A stretch of 64,000 nucleotides of DNA from Sphingobium sp. SYK-6 (GCF_000283515.1 NC_015976.1:1488001-1552000); one strand, 5' to 3'; counted from the first letter of the stretch, positions 26,721 through 36,429 are shown. Notes: generated by a model from the letters alone, not told the origin. Program-made: numbers and translations.

Positions 26721-27799
26721 CCGACGGCCCAATCGATGAGCTGCGGCGCGATCTCCGGCAAGGGCAGAACGAGATCGGCGCCGTCAAGCGCGACCAGCGT
26801 ACCGGGCATGCCCCACACCACCGATGTCCCGGCATCCTGCGCGATGACATGGCCGCCACCCTGGCGCAGCGCCGCCATGGCTTTCGCGCCGTCCGAGCCC
26901 ATGCCGGTCATCAGCACGCCCACCAGAGCCTGCGCACCCAGCGCCGCGATGGCGCTCTCGACCAGACGGTCCGCATTCGGATGCCAGTGCAGATCGGGGC
27001 GGGCAGGCGCGGGCATGGCGACGACCCCGCCGGAACGCCGCGAAATCAGCAGGTCCGCATCGCCCCGGCCGATATAGGCGTGGCCCGGCTGGAGCGGCAT
27101 CGGCCGCGTCACCTCGACAACGCTGATCGCGCAGCACCCATCGAGGCGGCGCGCGAGAGGGCCCGTGAAGCTCCGGGGCATGTGCTGCGCGATGACGATG
27201 GGCCAGGGGAAGTCCGCCGGAATGGGTTGGAGCAGCATGTCGAGAGCGGGAGGACCGCCCGTCGAGACGCCGACCAGCACGGCCGCGATGCCTGCGAGCC
27301 TGTCGCCGGGCTTGGGTCTGGGGGCGGGCTTCGCTGGCCGGGCGGGTCGCGGCGGCCTTGCCGTGCGCAGCCGCACCCGGTCGGTGAGCCGGGCGGCGCG
27401 CGAGAGACGCGCCCCTGCTGCGGTCCGGACCTTCTGCACCAGCAGGCCCGCGACATTGTCGATCTCGAGCGAGAGCGGCCCGCGCGGCTTGGCGACGAAA
27501 TCGACCGCGCCGAGCGAGAGCGCTTCGAGCGTTTCCTCGGCGCCTTCCTCGGTCAGCGAGGAGACCATGACCACGGGGGTGGGCCGCTCGACCATGATCC
27601 GGTCAAGGCAGGCAAGACCGTCGAGGCTGGGCATGTGAATGTCCAGCGTCACCACGTCGGGCGCGAAGGCATGCACTTGTTCGAGCGCCTCGCCGCCATC
27701 GCGGGCGACCGCGAGATCAAAGCCGCCGGCCTCGGTGAAGATCTCCGTCAGGAGCTTCCGCATCAGCGGGGAATCGTCAACGATGAGGAGTTTGGTCAC
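26717..27799 (-). CDS. cheB: Chemoreceptor glutamate methylesterase CheB
   Basis: 360 residues. The receiver domain has Asp53 in VVTLDIHMPSLDG. A basic/Pro-rich linker follows, then the esterase with catalytic Ser in LVGVSTGGPPAL, His in IVIAQHMPRSF and Asp in MGSDGAKAM. GTG 27799 overlaps the stop of the CheW gene (GTGA). The open frame extends upstream, but that is shadow sequence of the CheW gene. Confidence 0.95.
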   Translation of the reverse strand: MTKLLIVDDSPLMRKLLTEIFTEAGGFDLAVARDGGEALEQVHAFAPDVVTLDIHMPSLDGLACLDRIMVERPTPVVMVSSLTEEGAEETLEALSLGAVDFVAKPRGPLSLEIDNVAGLLVQKVRTAAGARLSRAARLTDRVRLRTARPPRPARPAKPAPRPKPGDRLAGIAAVLVGVSTGGPPALDMLLQPIPADFPWPIVIAQHMPRSFTGPLARRLDGCCAISVVEVTRPMPLQPGHAYIGRGDADLLISRRSGGVVAMPAPARPDLHWHPNADRLVESAIAALGAQALVGVLMTGMGSDGAKAMAALRQGGGHVIAQDAGTSVVWGMPGTLVALDGADLVLPLPEIAPQLIDWAVG

Positions 27800-29166
27800 G
27801 CGGGTTCGGCCAGTGTCCGCTCGAAGGCCTGCAGCAGATCGGCCTCGACCTGATCGAATAGCGCATCCGCCGACAGGACGAGCGCGAACCGCTCCCCGCC
27901 ATCGAGGGCGAGCACGCGCTCGAACGGCCGGGTGCGGTTGGTGCCGAGCGTGCCTGCGTCGCGCAGCAGTTCGGCCGGGGCGCGGACAATGCCTGCCACT
28001 TCGTCGACCTTCAGGCCGGCGGGGGCACCGGCGATGCGGCACAGAAGAACGGCTCCGCCGCGCACGGGACGGGCGACTTCTCCCAGATGGACCGGCAAGT
28101 CGACGATCGGGGAGGATTCGCCGCGCAGTCGGCCGAGCCCGGCCAGGAAAGCCGGTGCGCCCGGCAGTCGGGTGATCCTGTCGGGGACGCGCGCGACACC
28201 GTCGATCGCCGCAAGCGGAAAGCCGAGCCGGTGGCCGCCAACGCGTACCAGCAGCAGTGCTTCGGTCTCGGCCCGTGCGCCCGGCGCTGCCGGCGCTTCC
28301 GGCCGGGCGGGCGCGAGGCGTGCGATCTGGTCGCGGCTGAGCAGGTCCCCTGCGGCGAGGACGGAGACGAGCCGTTCCCCGGCAACCGGCCGATAGATGC
28401 CTGCGACCACCGCTTCGGCCTCTCCGCGCAGCAGAGCGGCCGGCACGGGATCGATGCGCGAGACCGGGGCATGAATCACGCGATCGACCGCATCGACCAG
28501 CAGGCCGACGCGCTGCTGCCCGATCACAGCGACCAGAATGCGCGCCCCGCTGGTCTCTCCGCGCGGCAAGGCCAGCAGCGCCGCGAGCGACAGCAAGGGC
28601 AGAAGGCCGCCGCGATAATCGAGCGTGCCCAGCGCGACACCGTCGCTGCGGGGAAGGCTGGCGACGGCCTCGGGAACGCGCAGCACCTGCTCGACCTCGT
28701 CGAGCGGCAGAGCGAAATGCTGGTCGCCGAGCATGAAGCGCAGGAGGGGCAGGCGATCCTCATCCTGCACTGCTTCGACGGCGCGGGTCGCCGCCGGGCC
28801 CCGGCCGCCAAGCGTCCTGCGGTCCGGAAAGATGTCGGCGAGGCGTGTCTCGAGCGGAGGGCATTCCGGCGCATCGTCGGGGCCGACCACTCCCTCGACC
28901 GTGTCGATCGCCAGTGCGAAGCGGCTGCCGTTCTCGATCAGCAGGAGCCGGCTGGGCGCGCCGTCCGGCCTGTCCAGCAGACGCGACAGGGCAATGACGG
29001 GGGTGGCTTCCCCGCGAAGATTGGCCAGCCCGATCAGCGCGGGCGGGGCGAGCGGCACCGCCGTGAGAGCGGGCAGGGGAGCCACCGCGCGCACCTGCGC
29101 GGCCGGTATGCCATAGCGCACGCCGCGGGCATGAAAGGCAAGCAATGGCTCGGCGGCCTGCGCCAT
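27796..29166 (-). CDS. Triple-domain CheW scaffold protein
   Basis: 456 residues consisting of three consecutive CheW-like domains at about 7-125, 140-285 and 305-450. Each shows the CheW pattern of a hydrophobic strand with a glycine turn, then LIGLANLRGEATPVI / GTLDYRGGLLPLL / GLGRLRGESSPIVDL. Ordinary CheW has one domain of about 160 residues. A three-domain scaffold could bridge several receptors or kinases in an array. It is coupled to the MCP gene upstream and cheB downstream. Confidence 0.9.
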   Translation of the reverse strand: MAQAAEPLLAFHARGVRYGIPAAQVRAVAPLPALTAVPLAPPALIGLANLRGEATPVIALSRLLDRPDGAPSRLLLIENGSRFALAIDTVEGVVGPDDAPECPPLETRLADIFPDRRTLGGRGPAATRAVEAVQDEDRLPLLRFMLGDQHFALPLDEVEQVLRVPEAVASLPRSDGVALGTLDYRGGLLPLLSLAALLALPRGETSGARILVAVIGQQRVGLLVDAVDRVIHAPVSRIDPVPAALLRGEAEAVVAGIYRPVAGERLVSVLAAGDLLSRDQIARLAPARPEAPAAPGARAETEALLLVRVGGHRLGFPLAAIDGVARVPDRITRLPGAPAFLAGLGRLRGESSPIVDLPVHLGEVARPVRGGAVLLCRIAGAPAGLKVDEVAGIVRAPAELLRDAGTLGTNRTRPFERVLALDGGERFALVLSADALFDQVEADLLQAFERTLAEPA

Positions 29167-31082
29167 CAGCCTTGCGCACCGACCAGCGATGCCGCGAGCG
29201 CCGCAATATCCTCGATGGCCGCGGCAAGATCCTCGGCGACCTGCGCCTGCTGCGCGGCGGCCGAACCGGCCTCGCGCGCGGCCGTCGCGGCGAGTTCGGC
29301 TGCCATGGCGATCTGGTCGCAGCCCTGCCGGACCTCGGTCGCCGAGCGAAGGATCGCGTCGGCGCGGTCCAATATCGCCTCATTGGCGCCGCGCGCGTTT
29401 CCGAGGTCGAGAGTCATGGCGTCGAAGCGCTGGATCATCGCTTCGTTGCGGCCGATCTCGGCCTCGCTTGCCGCCACGCTCTGGTCCAGATCGCGCTGCG
29501 CCGTAGCGAGCTGGTCCTGGATGGAGCGCACGACATCCTTGGCATCCTCGGCATTGGCCGCGCCTTCACGGGCGAGCTTGCGAATGTCGGCCGTGACCGT
29601 CGCGAAACCGGCGCCCGCCTCGCCGGCACGCGAGGCTTCCACCGTGCCGCTGACCGCGAGCATGTTGGTCTGCAGCGCGACCAGAGCGAGCCCGTCGCCG
29701 ATCTTCTCGATCCGGCGGGCCGTGGCGCCGGCCGTCGCGAGTTGCTGCAGGACAGCCCGCGTCTCGGCCACGCCGTTGGAGACATTGGCGGCGAGCGTTC
29801 CGACGCCGCTGCGCGCTTCGGTGACCCGCGTCACAAGGTCGCGGACGGTAGCGGACGCGTCGCTGGCGAGGCCATGCGCGCGCCCCGCGCTGCTCTCGAT
29901 CTGCGCCATTGCCGTGCTGGCCTGCAGGGTCGCGGCGCTCTGCACCTGCGCCCCGCGCGCAATCTGCTCGAGCGCCACGAGGATCTGGCTGGAGGCGCCG
30001 GAGAGCTCCTGCACCATGGCAGAGAGCTGCTCGGCGGCCGTCGCGACCTGCTCGATCAGCGTCTGATCGCCTTCGCTCGCTTCCAGGCCGTTGGTCAGCC
30101 CGCCGAGCGCCTCGGCAATCTGCTGGCTCTGCTCCAGCGAAGCGGCCTGCTGCTCCATGGCCTGCTGTGCCTCGGCCCCCGCGGCGGATTGCTCCTCCGC
30201 CGCGCTGGCCACCTGCTCCGCGCCCCGCTCCGCCTCGTTGGCGGCGATATTCGCTTCTCCCGCCGCTGCCGCGATCGCCCGGGCGCCGGCCAGCAATGCG
30301 TCGAGCTGGCCACGCCCCTCCTGCAACGACGCGGAGATCGCGGCACCATTCTCGGCTTCGCGCGTCGCCGCTTGCGATATGGCGCGGATACGGTCCGCCG
30401 CGGTGCGAATTTCCGTCACGATATCGGTCGCGAGCTGGCGGATGTCGCGGGCGCTGTTGTCCGACGTGTCGGCGAGCTCGCGCACTTCGTCCGCGACGAT
30501 GGCGAATCCCTTGCCGCCGTCTCCCGCGCGCACGGCCTCGATGGAGGCATTGAGCGCCAGCATGCCGGTCTGCTCGGAAATGTCGCTCACCGTCTCGCCC
30601 ACCGCCGCGATGCGATCGGCGGCGGCCTCCAGTCGCTCGATGATCGCGACCGAACCCAGCTGGCGGCGCGCGTTGAGTGCGATGGCCGAGATGGAGGCAT
30701 CGATCTGCATGGCCGCATCGCTGAACCCGGCCTGCAGCATTTCGGTCTGGCGCAGCGCGGCGCCGGCCTGCTCGGCCGCATGCGCAAAGGCGCTGCGCAG
30801 CTCGCCGATCGACCCGAGCGATTCCTGTGCCGCCCCGGCCGCTTCCTCGGCCCCGGTGGAAATCTGATCGACGGCGCGCTGGAGTTCTCCCGCCGCCGCC
30901 GCCGCTTCGCCAAGGCCGCTGGCCAGTTCCTGTGTCGCCTGATCGATACGATCGACCGCGCTGGTCGCGCGGCGCGACCGGGGCTTGCGCGACGGGGGAG
31001 GCGGGGGAGGCGTCGGTTCGCCCGCTGGCGCTTTCGCCATGGAGCCGCGCTTTGCCAGCGTGGCCTTCTTCACCAATGCCAT
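29166..31082 (-). CDS. Soluble methyl-accepting chemotaxis protein with two signalling modules
   Basis: 638 residues from ATG 31082 ([13 protein letters not shown]). There is no transmembrane helix or recognised ligand domain; a Pro-rich/basic stretch (about 23-38) precedes long Ala/Glu-rich coiled coil. A canonical hairpin tip, [20 protein letters not shown] then [14 protein letters not shown], lies at about 168-205. A second, diverged tip, [19 protein letters not shown] then [13 protein letters not shown], lies at about 469-505. It probably senses a cytoplasmic cue or a partner protein. Confidence 0.9.
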   Translation of the reverse strand: MALVKKATLAKRGSMAKAPAGEPTPPPPPPSRKPRSRRATSAVDRIDQATQELASGLGEAAAAAGELQRAVDQISTGAEEAAGAAQESLGSIGELRSAFAHAAEQAGAALRQTEMLQAGFSDAAMQIDASISAIALNARRQLGSVAIIERLEAAADRIAAVGETVSDISEQTGMLALNASIEAVRAGDGGKGFAIVADEVRELADTSDNSARDIRQLATDIVTEIRTAADRIRAISQAATREAENGAAISASLQEGRGQLDALLAGARAIAAAAGEANIAANEAERGAEQVASAAEEQSAAGAEAQQAMEQQAASLEQSQQIAEALGGLTNGLEASEGDQTLIEQVATAAEQLSAMVQELSGASSQILVALEQIARGAQVQSAATLQASTAMAQIESSAGRAHGLASDASATVRDLVTRVTEARSGVGTLAANVSNGVAETRAVLQQLATAGATARRIEKIGDGLALVALQTNMLAVSGTVEASRAGEAGAGFATVTADIRKLAREGAANAEDAKDVVRSIQDQLATAQRDLDQSVAASEAEIGRNEAMIQRFDAMTLDLGNARGANEAILDRADAILRSATEVRQGCDQIAMAAELAATAAREAGSAAAQQAQVAEDLAAAIEDIAALAASLVGAQG

Positions 31083-31472
31083 GGTCGTTCGTCTTTCATT
31101 CGATGCGGAAAGAGGGGAGCCCAATGGCGCTTTCCAGACGCGCCATTGCCTTGCAAGCGTAGTCCGAGTGAAGGGCAGGGACCATGCGGGGATCCAACCA
31201 TCACGATTAATCCGGGGCAGCGCAAGTGCGTTTGTCGGCGGGGTGGTGGTGAGATGGGGCGGGACCGCATGGAGCAGGCGCATCCCATCGCTATCCGCAG
31301 AGGGACTTTCGGTTCCAGCCGGCCGGACCCGGCGATCTTCAGGCAGCCGGATCCCGGATCGAGTCCGGGATGACGTCGTTCGGGACGAGATAGGCTCGCT
31401 CAGTTGCGGTCTTCCGCCGGGCTCGGCCGCCCGGCGCCGCCTATGCGCCAGGGCGGGTTTCCGGACGGGCGC
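31083..31472. other. Intergenic region upstream of the MCP gene
   Basis: The 390 bp between the start of the chemosensory operon and the 3' end of the peptidase gene must hold the operon promoter. It contains one extragenic repeat (31349-31375). I see no credible gene and could not pick out a confident -35/-10 pair. Confidence 0.5.
31349..31375. repeat. Extragenic repeat GGATCCCGGATC..., copy 1
   Basis: A 27-bp element, GGATCCCGGATCGAGTCCGG followed by GATGACG. This type is common between genes of alphaproteobacteria. A second copy in the same orientation lies at 33912-33937, on the other side of the peptidase gene. Confidence 0.8.
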
Positions 31473-33812
31473 TCAGTGGGCGACCGGCACGGTTCCGCCC
31501 GGGGCCGATGCCGGCATCCTGTTCCAGTCCGGCGTGCCGACGCCGGCGAGGTGGCGGAGGAAATAATCATAATGGCGGCGCAGGCCGTAATCGACGGGGC
31601 CGACCGAGCGCAGCACGCCATGCTCGCCGCCGGGCACGGTGAGCATGTCGAAATCCTTGCCTGCGCGGATGAGCGCGTCGGCCACCTGATAAGTCGATGC
31701 GGGGTCGACGTTCATGTCGAGCTCGCCGACCACCAGCATCAGCTTGCCCTGAAGGCGCCAGGCATTGTCCACGCCGGAGGAGGCAGCGTAGCTCTCGTCG
31801 AGCGGCCAGCCCATCCAGGCCTCGTTCCAGCTGATCTTGTCCATGCGATTGTCGTGGCAGCCATTATAGGCGATGCCTACCTTGTAGAATTCGGGGTGGA
31901 AAAGCATCGCCATCAACGTGTTCTGCCCGCCCGCCGAGCCGCCATAGATGCCGACGCGGTCGATGTCGTACCAGCTGTATTTAGCGGCTGCGGCCTTGTG
32001 CCACAGGATGCGGTCGGCAAGACCGGTGTCGCCGATGTTCTTCCAGGCGACATCATGGAAGGCCTTGGAGCGGTTGAGCGTGCCCATGCCGTCCATCATC
32101 ACGACGATGAAGCCGAGATCGGCGAGCGACTGCATGCCGATCGTCTTGTCGCCGCTGGACTGGTAGCCGAACGGCCACCATTTCTTGGGCACGAAGCTGG
32201 AATGCGGGCCGGCATAGATGTTCTCGACGACGGGATATGTCTTGTTGGGATCGAAATCGCGCGGGCGCACGATGACGCCGTAGATGTCCGTCTTGCCGTC
32301 GCGGCCCTTGGCGACGAACGCTTCGGGGGACTTGAAACCCGCCGCGACGAGGCGGCTGATGTCGGCCGTCTCGACCGTGGCGATCATCGATCCGTCACTG
32401 GTGCGGCGCAGCTCGGAAACCGGCGGCAGGTCGATGCGGGAATAAGTGTCGACATACATCGACATGTCCGGCGAAAATGCGACGTCGTGATAAGCATCGA
32501 CCGTGGTGATCGGGGTCAGGTTCCGCCCGTCGAAATCGATGCGGTAATAATGCTGGAGATAGGGGTCCTCTCCGGGCCGCATGCCGCCGGCGGCGAACCA
32601 GATCTGCCGTTTGGCATCGTCCACCTTCACCACTTCGCGCACGACCCAGTCGCCCCGGGTGATCTGGTTCTTCACTTTCCCGGTGCGGCCGTCGATCAGG
32701 TACAGGTGGTTCCAGCCATCGCGCTCCGACATCCAGATCACCTCGGCGCCGAGCTCGCCGACTTCGTGGTAGAACTCGCGACCCGAGCCGGTGTTGATGA
32801 AGGTTCGGGCGCGCTCCTCCACCGCCGTGCGCGGCGTGCCGTCCCGCGCATCGACTTCGATCAGGCGGCCCACCTGATGGCCGCGCTGATCGAAGGTGAA
32901 GCTGAAGCTGGCGCTGTCCTTGCGCCACTTGAACTTGCCCATGCGATAGGGATTGGCGAACAGCGCCTCGGGAATGGCGATCTGCTTCCCGGTCTCCGCG
33001 TGAAAGAGCACCGGCCGGTCGATGTCCACGGGGTCACCCGGCTTGGGATAAAGCTGTACGATCACTTTCGGCTGGACCTGATCGCTCGGCGAGGTGATGA
33101 CGCGCGTCACCTCGCGGCGATAGCCCGGAATCACGCGATAGGCGGCGAGCTTCTTTGAATCAGGCGACCAGACGATGGACTCCGGATCGTAGAAATTGGC
33201 TTCCGACCCATCGAAGCTGATCCGCTTCCATTGGCCGCCGACGGGACGGATCGCGATGTTGAAATTCTCGACATAGGCTTCCCACTTGCCGTCCGGGGAG
33301 CGGCGCGGCGTGTTGATCGCCGGGACCGTCAGGTCGCGGACGACGCCGAAGCCGCGCGGCTGGCTGGTGCGCGGTGCCTGCGCGCAGACCGAGTCCGCGA
33401 TGGTGCAGCGCCAGCCGTCCTCGGCGTAGCGGAATTCGAACGCCTTGCCGTCCGTCGTGTAGCTGATCCGCTCGAAGGGCAGGCGCAGCGGCTCGAATGT
33501 CTGGTTCATCGCCCTGCTGAGCGAAGCGGCGATCGCCGTCTGGTCGAAGGCCGCGCGCTTCGTGTTCGTGGCGCTGTCAAAAGTGACGAAAGCGAAGCCG
33601 CCCTCCACCGTCTTGCGATAGGTGAAGCCCTGGCCGCCTGGCAGCCATTGGGCCGGCTCGGCGACGTCGCGAGTCAGGTAGAGCCAGGACTCCTGGAGAT
33701 GAACCGAGCGCTGGATATCCTCCGCGCTCACCTGCGCGCCGGCGGGCGTGATGCTCGCGAAGGCCAGAAGGGGCGCCATGGCCATCAATGCCAACCGGTT
33801 CATTCTCATCAT
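31473..33812 (-). CDS. Exported S9B family peptidase (dipeptidyl peptidase IV type)
   Basis: Serine peptidase of 779 residues. The signal peptide ends ITPAGAQ, suggesting periplasmic location. The N-terminal beta-propeller (DPPIV_N; for example SPDGKWEAYVENFNIAI) covers about residues 100-500. The alpha/beta-hydrolase domain has the nucleophile in IYGGSAGGQNT, Asp in GELDMNVDP and His in PGGEHGVL. It would release N-terminal dipeptides. The gene stands alone between two direct extragenic repeats; a palindrome lies just upstream of its start. Confidence 0.93.
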   Translation of the reverse strand: MMRMNRLALMAMAPLLAFASITPAGAQVSAEDIQRSVHLQESWLYLTRDVAEPAQWLPGGQGFTYRKTVEGGFAFVTFDSATNTKRAAFDQTAIAASLSRAMNQTFEPLRLPFERISYTTDGKAFEFRYAEDGWRCTIADSVCAQAPRTSQPRGFGVVRDLTVPAINTPRRSPDGKWEAYVENFNIAIRPVGGQWKRISFDGSEANFYDPESIVWSPDSKKLAAYRVIPGYRREVTRVITSPSDQVQPKVIVQLYPKPGDPVDIDRPVLFHAETGKQIAIPEALFANPYRMGKFKWRKDSASFSFTFDQRGHQVGRLIEVDARDGTPRTAVEERARTFINTGSGREFYHEVGELGAEVIWMSERDGWNHLYLIDGRTGKVKNQITRGDWVVREVVKVDDAKRQIWFAAGGMRPGEDPYLQHYYRIDFDGRNLTPITTVDAYHDVAFSPDMSMYVDTYSRIDLPPVSELRRTSDGSMIATVETADISRLVAAGFKSPEAFVAKGRDGKTDIYGVIVRPRDFDPNKTYPVVENIYAGPHSSFVPKKWWPFGYQSSGDKTIGMQSLADLGFIVVMMDGMGTLNRSKAFHDVAWKNIGDTGLADRILWHKAAAAKYSWYDIDRVGIYGGSAGGQNTLMAMLFHPEFYKVGIAYNGCHDNRMDKISWNEAWMGWPLDESYAASSGVDNAWRLQGKLMLVVGELDMNVDPASTYQVADALIRAGKDFDMLTVPGGEHGVLRSVGPVDYGLRRHYDYFLRHLAGVGTPDWNRMPASAPGGTVPVAH

Positions 33813-33839
33813 CGCCCCTGTCCTGCGTCTGGCGGAAAT

Positions 33840-33856
33840 TCGTATGCAATATACGA
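33840..33856. promoter_or_regulatory. Palindromic operator-like site upstream of the DPP IV-type gene
   Basis: TCGTATGCAATATACGA, a perfect 6-bp inverted repeat with a 5-bp spacer, ending 28 bp upstream of the start codon on the minus strand. The form suits a dimeric repressor such as a GntR-type protein, but no regulator gene is adjacent. Confidence 0.4.
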
Positions 33857-33911
33857 TTGTTTAGCAAGGCGGATGTGGGATCTCAGGCGGTTTGGAGAAA
33901 CTGGAGAAGCG

Positions 33912-33937
33912 GGATCCCGGATCGAGTCGGGATGACG
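33912..33937. repeat. Extragenic repeat GGATCCCGGATC..., copy 2
   Basis: GGATCCCGGATCGAGTCGGG followed by ATGACG. It differs from the copy at 31349 by one deleted C and has the same orientation, 2.56 kb away. Confidence 0.8.
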
Positions 33938-33996
33938 CAGGAAATGGCTGAAAAGCGCGCTTTTCTCGCGCCAAGTCTGCGAACTCCTCCTCGCCG

Positions 33997-34344
33997 CTAT
34001 GCCGTTTCCTCCGGCTGGTCTTCCGCCCGCTCCAGTTTGCCTTCCAGCGGATCCTGTTCCAGCCCTTCGAGCTTCGTGCCGGAGACATAGGCGGCTCGTC
34101 CGAGCAATTGCGCGCCGATCGGCAAGGTCAGCAGCAGGAAGAGAATGACGAGCGCGCCGGTCATCATCCCGTCGAGCGTGCCGGACAGCATGACCCCCAG
34201 CAGCATCAGTGTGGCGCCGAGCGTGCCGGCCTTGGTGGCGCTGTGCATGCGCTGGAGCGGGTCGGGAAGCCTGAACACGCCGATCGCGGCCACCAGCAGG
34301 AAGAGCGCCCCGAGCGAGAGGAGCAGCATGGCAAGCAGGATCAA
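33997..34344 (-). CDS. mrpG: Mrp/Mnh antiporter subunit G
   Basis: Small subunit of the multisubunit Na+(K+)/H+ antiporter, about 115 residues with three hydrophobic segments. The family stretch VFRLPDPLQRMHSATKAGTLG is present. TTG 34344 is preferred because AGGAGG lies five bases upstream and TTGA overlaps the mrpF stop; ATG 34329 is the alternative. The charged C-terminal tail (about residues 85-115) is long. Confidence 0.9.
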   Translation of the reverse strand: MILLAMLLLSLGALFLLVAAIGVFRLPDPLQRMHSATKAGTLGATLMLLGVMLSGTLDGMMTGALVILFLLLTLPIGAQLLGRAAYVSGTKLEGLEQDPLEGKLERAEDQPEETA

Positions 34345-34616
34345 TCCTTCCTCCTCTTGCGTTCGAGGAACACCGCGAAGGCCGCAGTCGCCACGAAGTT
34401 GATGAGAGAGATGCCGAGCGCGAGATCGAGAAAGGCGCCCCGGCCCGTGCCGATCGTCCCGATCGCGGCGAAGCCCACCGCGATTGCCGTCAGCATGTCG
34501 AGCGCGACGAAACGATCGACGAAGCTGGGGCCGCGCACCATGCGCCAGCCCGCGAAGAGCAGCGCGAGGGCGAGCACGATGGCAAGATAATCCGCGAGGG
34601 CAGGCAAATCGATCAT
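34341..34616 (-). CDS. mrpF: Mrp/Mnh antiporter subunit F
   Basis: 91-residue membrane subunit with three helices and the family segment RMVRGPSFVDRFVALDMLTA. It overlaps mrpE upstream and mrpG downstream by a few bases. Confidence 0.93.
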   Translation of the reverse strand: MIDLPALADYLAIVLALALLFAGWRMVRGPSFVDRFVALDMLTAIAVGFAAIGTIGTGRGAFLDLALGISLINFVATAAFAVFLERKRRKD

Positions 34617-34948
34617 CGCTCGAGTTCCCTGATCCAGCGCTCATAGAGATGCTTGAAGCGCGCAACGGTGGCCTCGGCATCGGCCGTGTCGAGCACATGG
34701 ACATAGAGGCGCTTGCAGTCCCCGGAGACGTGAAGGCAGGTGGAGCCGGGCGTGAGCGACGTGAAATAGGCGAACAGCGCCACGGCCCACGGCCGTTCGA
34801 GCGCCACGGGCACGACGACGATCGCGGGGGCGGTGCGGATGGCGGGGGAAAGGACGATGCGCGCGACGCCGAGCGAAGCGACCAGCAGATCCCACAGGAA
34901 AATGAGCGCCAGCAGCAGCACGGCACGGGCACGGCGCAGGAGCGTCAT
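34613..34948 (-). CDS. mrpE: Mrp/Mnh antiporter subunit E
   Basis: 111-residue subunit from ATG 34948 (MTLLRRARAVLLLALIFLWD). The MrpE segments LTPGSTCLHVSGDCKRLYVHVLD and the C-terminal RFKHLYERWIRELE are visible. It overlaps the mrpD stop (ATGA). Two cysteines lie close together (LHVSGDC region). Confidence 0.92.
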   Translation of the reverse strand: MTLLRRARAVLLLALIFLWDLLVASLGVARIVLSPAIRTAPAIVVVPVALERPWAVALFAYFTSLTPGSTCLHVSGDCKRLYVHVLDTADAEATVARFKHLYERWIRELER

Positions 34949-36429
34949 GAGGCGCCTCCCGAAAGCGCGCCGATCGCCTGCGCGGAGAGCCGGGCAACGA
35001 TCCAGAGCCATTGCGGCATCAATCCGATGGCGAGGGTCGCGGCCGAGAGGATGGACATCGCGACAAGGCCCGCGAGCGGAACACGCCGCACGGAGCGCCC
35101 ATGCGGTTCCTTCCAGCACGCGTCCGACCAGAAGACGGATACCGAGACGATCGTCATGAACCCGGCAATGAGCGCGATGCCGCCCAGCCACGCCATGCCC
35201 GCGTCCAGGCTCTCGCGGATCACGATGAACTTGGCCCAGAAGCCGGAGAGCGGCGGGATGCCCGCGAGCGAGAGGAGCGGTACGGCCAGCACGGCCGCGA
35301 ACAGCGGATTGGTGCGCACCATGCCGCCGGCCCGCGTGAGATCCCAGCTGCCGCTCGTGCGCCGGATCAGCCCGGCTCCCAGGAACAGGTTCGCCTGCAC
35401 GATGATCGAGTGGATCATGTAGAAAACGGCAGCGGCAATGCCGTCGGCCGTCGCCAGCGCCAGCCCGGCCATCATGTAGCCGACCTGCGCGACGACATGA
35501 TAAGAGAGGATGCGCCGCATGTCGGTTTGCGCCAGCGCCCCGGCGACGCAGACGATCATCGTCGCCGCGGCGATCCAGCCCAGGAGCGGGACCAGTTGCG
35601 CGGCACCGACGCCGCCCGTGCCGATGCCGAATATACCCGCCAGAACGATCAGCAGGGCATAGAAACCCATCTTGGTGAGCAATCCGGCAAACACCGCGAC
35701 GGCAGCCGTCGGCCCGGTATGATAGGATGCCGGAAGCCAGAGGTGAAAGGGGAAGAGCCCTGCCTTGAGCGCAAAGCCCCCCAGCAGCAGGGCCGCAGCC
35801 ACCGCCGAGGCGAAACTGGGCGGGCGATGGGCGAGCGCCGCGCTTGCCGCACCGATATCGAGCGTGCCCGTGATGCCGTAGATGATCCCGACGCCCAGCA
35901 GGATGAAGGTCGCCGCGAGCATCGCGAAGCTGGCGTAGCGGATGGCGCCATCGATCTGGGCCGGCTTCCGATCGATGGTGAGGAGGCCCAGCGCGGCGAT
36001 CAGCGCGAGTTCGAACCATACATAGAGGTTGAACAGGTCGTGGGTGAGGAACGCGCCGTTCACGGCACCGATCAGCGCCAGCGTGAGTGCGTCGTAACCG
36101 GCCCGGCGGCGGCGGGGGCCGACATCGACAAGCGCATAGAGGGCAGCGGCGAGCGCGACGAGCGCGGTCACGACGACCAGCGCGACACCGGGCAGCGCGG
36201 CCGTGAAGCTGATCCCCATGCCCGCCGGCCAGTTGCCGAACACGATCGCCGGCACGCTCCGGCTTTCGCTCGCCCGGACGAACAGCAGGATGGACAGTGC
36301 CAGCAGGGCCGCCGAGACAGCCACATTGCCCGCCGCCAGCACGGCCACATGCCGGCGAAGGATGAGCGCGGCCACGGCGCCCAGCAGCGGCAGCAGGATG
36401 GGCGCGACGAGCAGCCAGCCGTCAGTCAT
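34945..36429 (-). CDS. mrpD: Mrp/Mnh antiporter subunit D
   Basis: 494-residue membrane protein homologous to the ND2/4/5 proton-pumping subunits of complex I, with about 14 hydrophobic segments. Conserved pieces are LYVWFELALIAALGLL (acidic residue in TM5), GFALKAGLFPFHLWLPASYHTGPTA and KMGFYALL. From ATG 36429 it overlaps mrpC by 8 bp. Confidence 0.95.
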   Translation of the reverse strand: MTDGWLLVAPILLPLLGAVAALILRRHVAVLAAGNVAVSAALLALSILLFVRASESRSVPAIVFGNWPAGMGISFTAALPGVALVVVTALVALAAALYALVDVGPRRRRAGYDALTLALIGAVNGAFLTHDLFNLYVWFELALIAALGLLTIDRKPAQIDGAIRYASFAMLAATFILLGVGIIYGITGTLDIGAASAALAHRPPSFASAVAAALLLGGFALKAGLFPFHLWLPASYHTGPTAAVAVFAGLLTKMGFYALLIVLAGIFGIGTGGVGAAQLVPLLGWIAAATMIVCVAGALAQTDMRRILSYHVVAQVGYMMAGLALATADGIAAAVFYMIHSIIVQANLFLGAGLIRRTSGSWDLTRAGGMVRTNPLFAAVLAVPLLSLAGIPPLSGFWAKFIVIRESLDAGMAWLGGIALIAGFMTIVSVSVFWSDACWKEPHGRSVRRVPLAGLVAMSILSAATLAIGLMPQWLWIVARLSAQAIGALSGGAS

